In this document: positions 61,020 to 64,000 of the stretch, in pieces | Numbering within the stretch: the stretch's first letter is position 1 | How the letters are laid out: each line of letters begins with the position of its first letter | From: Bacteroidales bacterium | Lineage (GTDB): Bacteria > Bacteroidota > Bacteroidia > Bacteroidales > P3 | DNA: 64,000 bases | Direction of reading: 5' to 3' | NCBI GenBank assembly: GCA_017940465.1 | Contig: JAGAYN010000051.1 | Span: 1 to 64,000, forward strand | The notes under the pieces: generated by a model | Database searches by the model: none | Told to the model about the DNA's origin: nothing | Seen by the model: the letters and a program-made list of their open reading frames with translations, nothing else | Made by a program: the position numbers and the translations under genes

Positions 61020-61859
61020 ATGAAACCTTATTTTTCCTTACTCGGTTCAATGGCAATTCTCGGATTAAGTCTTATCTCCTGTACAAAAGAGAAACCTAAT
61101 GACACCCCCATTTCTGACGGTGATAAAATAAACATTGAGATCTCCGGCGTAAACCACGAAATGGTCTTGGTGAAAGCAGGTTCTTTCACCATGGGAGCCA
61201 TGGAGGGGGATACTATGGCTGTCAATACCGAAATGCCGGCACATCAGGTGACACTGACACAAGATTTCTATATTGGCACCACAGAAGTGACACAAGAATT
61301 GTATGAAGCTGTCATGGGAGAGAACCCGAGCCATTTCAAAGGTGCAACGCTACCCGTGGATGGTGTCACATATAGCAAAGCTCTGTCTTTCTGCAACAAA
61401 TTGTCCGAACTGACAGACATGACATTCTCTCTCCCGACCGAGGCACAATGGGAATACGCTGCGCGTGGGGGGCATAAATCACCTCCCGAACCCACCCTCT
61501 ATGCGGGTTCCAACGATATAGAATCTGTTGCCTGGTACTGGGACAATTCACAACACATTCCCGATAGCGGAAGCACCTATCCAGTAGCCATGAAACAACC
61601 TAATTCACTCGGCCTATATGACATGAGTGGTAATGTTTGGGAGTGGTGTCTTGATTGGTCTGACTTCTATAATGCAGACTCAGCAACTGACCCTGCAGGA
61701 CCTGCAACTGGACAATATCGCGTATTGCGAGGAGGATGCTGGAACAATTACGCATGGCGCTGTCGCGTAACATACCGCTATAACAATTATCCAGAAGGCG
61801 ATGATTATGTCCACATAATAGGCTTCCGTGTAGTTGCTTTGAACAATAATAACAAATAA
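61020..61859 (+). CDS. FGE-sulfatase (SUMF1) domain lipoprotein
   Basis: A 279-aa protein: lipobox LISC (Cys at about residue 21), then a formylglycine-generating-enzyme-like fold from residue about 45 (HEMVLVKAGSFTMGAMEGD, DFYIGTTEVTQELYEAVMGENPS, SLPTEAQWEYAARGG, GLYDMSGNVWEWCLDW, RVLRGGCWNNYAWRCRVTYRY). Of the two cysteines that do the oxidation in true FGE, only the second position appears to be kept (WRC); the first is Asn. So sulfatase activation is unlikely; ligand binding or another chemistry at the surface is possible. Member of the AT-rich lipoprotein set. Confidence 0.9.
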   Translation: MKPYFSLLGSMAILGLSLISCTKEKPNDTPISDGDKINIEISGVNHEMVLVKAGSFTMGAMEGDTMAVNTEMPAHQVTLTQDFYIGTTEVTQELYEAVMGENPSHFKGATLPVDGVTYSKALSFCNKLSELTDMTFSLPTEAQWEYAARGGHKSPPEPTLYAGSNDIESVAWYWDNSQHIPDSGSTYPVAMKQPNSLGLYDMSGNVWEWCLDWSDFYNADSATDPAGPATGQYRVLRGGCWNNYAWRCRVTYRYNNYPEGDDYVHIIGFRVVALNNNNK

Positions 61860-61869
61860 CTATAATAAG

Positions 61870-62340
61870 ATGAAACACAAATTTTCCCACAGACCATTTG
61901 CAGCCTTACTGTTGATGTTGGCAGCAACGGCCATTATCTCTTGTGAAAAGGATAAAGAGAATCCAACAGGGGGAACTCCGCAAAACCCGGAACAACCCGT
62001 GCAAGAGCCGTTTACTCTTTCTGGCACGGCATGGCTCTGCACTCACGACGAGTGGTGGACGGCACAGATGCACGTGATTGACACCACTATCTGGAGTTTT
62101 GACACCGAAAGTACAGGCACTATTTATCAGCATCGCATCTATAATAACGATGATCCCTATGGAGGACAGCTATTCCCTATGACCTATACCTTTGACACAA
62201 TGACGATGACTGGTATATTGTACGGATATAAAGAATCGGATGGATCTATATATCCCCTACCTTTTACCTATCACGAAGAAGATTCCACATTGACTTATGA
62301 AGAACTCTCCAATATCAACATCTACCATCTTATCAAATAA
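61870..62340 (+). CDS. Small lipoprotein of unknown function
   Basis: A 156-aa predicted lipoprotein (lipobox IISC, Cys at about residue 25) with a Pro/Gly-rich linker (NPTGGTPQNPEQPVQEP). A small beta domain (FTLSGTAWLC ... MTYTFDTMTMTGILYGYKESDG) resembles the lipocalin-like folds common in Bacteroidota lipoproteins; that is an impression only. It starts 10 nt after the SUMF1-like gene and is followed by a hairpin. Confidence 0.78.
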   Translation: MKHKFSHRPFAALLLMLAATAIISCEKDKENPTGGTPQNPEQPVQEPFTLSGTAWLCTHDEWWTAQMHVIDTTIWSFDTESTGTIYQHRIYNNDDPYGGQLFPMTYTFDTMTMTGILYGYKESDGSIYPLPFTYHEEDSTLTYEELSNINIYHLIK

Positions 62341-62357
62341 GTATAATCCAGCCACAT

Positions 62358-62396
62358 AGCCCTTGCCGTGGGCAAGGGCTACCTGGCCTCTGTTTT
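62358..62396 (+). terminator. Terminator after the lipoprotein cluster
   Basis: AGCCCTTGCC and GGCAAGGGCT with a 3-nt loop, then ACCTGGCCTCTGTTTTT, 18 nt past the stop at 62340. Confidence 0.7.
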
Positions 62397-62462
62397 TCTG
62401 CTGTGGATTCCCACTCCATTTTCGGCAAAAATCCAGAAAAACACCCATTTTTGCAGATTTCC

Positions 62463-62530
62463 AAGCCGCTGGTTTCCAGCACCTAAGAGGCGCCCTCTTC
62501 TTCCCCTCTCCTACCCCCCTTCGGGTCCGG
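62463..62530 (+). repeat. CTGG-TTT-CCAG / CTCTTCTTCCCC element, copy 5
   Basis: AAGCCGCTGGTTTCCAGC, a spacer, then GCCCTCTTCTTCCCCTCTCC and TACCCCCCTTCGGGTC. It nearly matches copy 4 over 60 nt. Its right part is the C-terminal coding end of the minus-strand gene at 62483. Confidence 0.8.
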
Positions 62531-63073
62531 ACGCAGTCTTCCGAGGGAGAGGGAAATTTCCAGTGCCGCAACCGTATCGCCCGACACCTGGACAACAGGG
62601 CTCTCGGGCACGAAATGGCCCGTGTCGAGACCTCCCACCTGCAGGAGGGCCACAGCGCAGTCGCGAGTGTAGAGCACCTGCAGCTGGACATTGGAGGTAC
62701 CGATGGGGCGCAGCTGGACGAGGCTCTCGACATTGCCGGAGGACAATGCCTCGAGGCATCGGTTGTGGTCGGCGGAATCCAGATAGAGTTTCCTGCGTCT
62801 CATCCGGCTGTTGGTCGGCTGGAAGTGCCAGTGCCACAGTGTCTGGGTCACACACATCGCCGCCAGCACCAGGCCGACGCCGGTAGCGGCAATGCCCAGC
62901 GTCAGAACAAGCGCCTGGAGGTTATCCGGCATCGCGATGTTGTGCATCAGTGCCAGGAGCACGATGCCGATAGCAAATACGAGCAACCCCGCTGTGGGCG
63001 ATTGGGCGCGTCGGACGATTTTTTCACTCATCTCGGTGGAGATGTATTGGTCTATTGTTGGATACTTTTCCAT
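62483..63073 (-). CDS. Two-helix membrane protein of unknown function
   Basis: A 196-aa protein with two adjacent membrane helices (about residues 28-46 and 54-78), then a cytoplasmic or periplasmic domain (RKLYLDSADHNRCLEALSSGNVESLVQLRPIGTSNVQLQVLYTRDCAVALLQV). The layout, and in part the sequence, parallel the neighbour at 63075. The last about 15 residues (DPKGGRRGEEEGAS) are translated from repeat copy 5, so the natural C-terminus has been replaced or extended by that element. It starts one base after the stop of the 63075 gene. Confidence 0.75.
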   Translation of the reverse strand: MEKYPTIDQYISTEMSEKIVRRAQSPTAGLLVFAIGIVLLALMHNIAMPDNLQALVLTLGIAATGVGLVLAAMCVTQTLWHWHFQPTNSRMRRRKLYLDSADHNRCLEALSSGNVESLVQLRPIGTSNVQLQVLYTRDCAVALLQVGGLDTGHFVPESPVVQVSGDTVAALEISLSLGRLRPDPKGGRRGEEEGAS

Positions 63074-63074
63074 G

Positions 63075-63569
63075 TCATTTCTGTTTTAAGTCGTTGATAA
63101 ATATGTCGGTAATGGGCTCCCACCGGCTGCCTTCCACACGGAGCAGCTGGGAGTAAAAGAGGCTGTCCTCGTCGTCGCTGTAGCGCACAAGGACAAGGTC
63201 GGGCCGGGGCTGACGCTTGACGGCCTCCAGTGCCTGCTCGTCGCCCGCCTGCAAAGCGCTAACCAACTGGCCTTGTGCAGCGGCAGCGTAGTAGGCAACG
63301 GTGGGCTCCAGCAGCGAGTGCCGTCCGCGATGATACGGGAACCTGCTGTCGCCGAAGAGATAGAAGCCGAGTAGCAGCACCAGTGTCATGACACCGAGAA
63401 CCGCCATCGCGCCCAGCATGGAGGCCAGCCCCTGCGACAGACCGGGCAAAAACCAGTATAGCGCGCCGCAAACAGCACCGGCTGCCACCAGTGCCCATAC
63501 CGACCAGAGCGGCTTCAGCCCGCGGCGTATCTCTGGCAGGGAATAGATTGATTTCTTGATATATTCCAT
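63075..63569 (-). CDS. Two-helix membrane protein of unknown function
   Basis: A 164-aa protein with two helices (about residues 22-42 and 50-70) and a C-terminal domain (YYAAAAQGQLVSALQAGDEQALEAVKRQPRPDLVLVRYSDDEDSLFYSQLLRVEGSRWEPIT). It appears to be a diverged paralogue of the following gene: helix pair, then a short helix with an ALEA/SALQ pattern, then a beta pair. No family recognised. It is in one run with 62483 and probably with the partial gene upstream. Confidence 0.75.
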   Translation of the reverse strand: MEYIKKSIYSLPEIRRGLKPLWSVWALVAAGAVCGALYWFLPGLSQGLASMLGAMAVLGVMTLVLLLGFYLFGDSRFPYHRGRHSLLEPTVAYYAAAAQGQLVSALQAGDEQALEAVKRQPRPDLVLVRYSDDEDSLFYSQLLRVEGSRWEPITDIFINDLKQK

Positions 63570-63651
63570 AAATGTCTGTTTATAAATACAACTACACTCG
63601 CCAACGGTCTTGCGGCCGCAGGCGGGAAAGAAAGTGTCTATAAACAGGGAA

Positions 63652-64000
63652 TCAGAGCCTCAGACAGAGCAGGAGGTAGAGATAGCCCGTCACAGACCTG
63701 CGCAAAAAGACATAGCGCCAGACAGGACTTTGCTCGTGCCGGAATTTCCACATCCGTCCATCCACCTCGAAAGGCGCATGCTGATGAGCACCTCGAAACG
63801 ATGAGGGGGCAGATACAGAGGGTTGGCTGGCAGTGATCAGAAGGTTCTCCAGACCGAGATCCTCCCATTGCGGGACGTCCTGATCCATAGGCTGCAGGCT
63901 CTCCGTCGCAGGCCGCTCCTGCCCCTGCAAGGCCGCCGAGGCCGATGGCACGCCGCAAAGCAGCCACATGAATGCGGCTGCCAGCGAGACAAGATATGTG
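63652..64000 (-). CDS. Exported protein, 5' end beyond the window
   Basis: The reading frame is open to the window end, so the true start lies outside. The visible part begins in a signal peptide (TYLVSLAAAFMWLLCGVPSA, cleavage near ASA-ALQ) followed by about 90 residues without recognised domain, rich in Gln and Pro, ending YVFLRRSVTGYLYLLLCLRL. The hydrophobic C-terminus could be a membrane anchor. An in-frame ATG at 63969 is inside the signal-like segment. Gap to the next gene: 82 nt with no clear promoter. Confidence 0.55.
   Translation of the reverse strand, partial: TYLVSLAAAFMWLLCGVPSASAALQGQERPATESLQPMDQDVPQWEDLGLENLLITASQPSVSAPSSFRGAHQHAPFEVDGRMWKFRHEQSPVWRYVFLRRSVTGYLYLLLCLRL

Noticed and set aside
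59928..62340. Polysaccharide utilisation locus
   Set aside because: There is no SusC/SusD pair or glycoside hydrolase. The lipoproteins and the SUMF1-like protein do not make a PUL, and the TonB receptor at 13.7 kb is of the DUF4249-linked type.

Overview
The window is a piece of a GC-rich Bacteroidota chromosome, most likely from an uncultured gut or rumen-type member of the Bacteroidales. Three things support this. Promoters have the Bacteroidota form (TTTG, about 19 nt, TAnnTTTG), and Shine-Dalgarno sequences are largely absent. A SprA homologue (type IX secretion, T9SS) is present together with several cargo proteins carrying T9SS-type C-terminal domains. The gene families are typical of the phylum: DUF4249 lipoprotein with TonB receptor, rSAM/lipoprotein pair, DUF6266, BspA-type leucine-rich repeats, M64 peptidase. 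The genus cannot be named from the sequence alone.

Layout. 0.3-7 kb: metK-pdxJ behind a SAM-II-like riboswitch, a DUF2807-type lipoprotein, a radical SAM/lipoprotein pair, a DAHP synthase/chorismate mutase fusion, and rplU-rpmA. 7.3-24 kb: two giant secreted proteins (1648 and 1888 aa) made of Fn3, choice-of-anchor-J-like, InlB-like and repeated unnamed beta modules. They bracket glnA-folK-TonB receptor-DUF4249. 24-33 kb: aminopeptidase P and a TGS-uridine kinase, then on the other strand recN-aroK, sufS and dedA, with two REP-associated tyrosine transposases (RAYTs). 33-42.5 kb: ruvA, sprA (2374 aa) and a TPR protein. 42.5-46.4 kb: a 144-bp tandem REP array, a third RAYT, a beta-helix-like lipoprotein and an M64 peptidase. 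46.6-52.7 kb: a threonylcarbamoyl-AMP synthase, a small membrane protein, panC, a DUF6266 protein, two tandem Crp/Fnr regulators and divergent hcp. 53-57 kb: a BspA-like surface protein and a K+/H+ antiporter. 57.4-62.3 kb: an ECF sigma operon running into an AT-rich set of lipoproteins. 62.4-64 kb: paired small membrane proteins and a gene cut by the window end.

How parts connect. SprA forms the T9SS outer-membrane channel, and the giant proteins at 7.3 and 18.3 kb and the BspA-like protein at 53.3 kb carry C-terminal domains of its substrates. The Crp/Fnr pair next to hcp, with a palindrome at the hcp promoter, looks like a local nitrosative-stress circuit. The ECF sigma factor, a putative membrane anti-sigma factor and the following lipoproteins look like a cell-surface signalling unit.

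The most unusual content is intergenic. There are (1) arrays built on an 11-bp period at five places, three of them copies of one about 78-bp element; (2) three RAYT genes, each next to a different family of REP palindromes, one expanded into an exact 144-bp tandem array; (3) a five-copy element made of a CTGG-TTT-CCAG mini-hairpin plus the tract CCTCTTCTTCCCCTCTCCT; and (4) a strongly structured 270-nt intergenic segment inside the lipoprotein cluster. All assignments are by reading; no database search was run.
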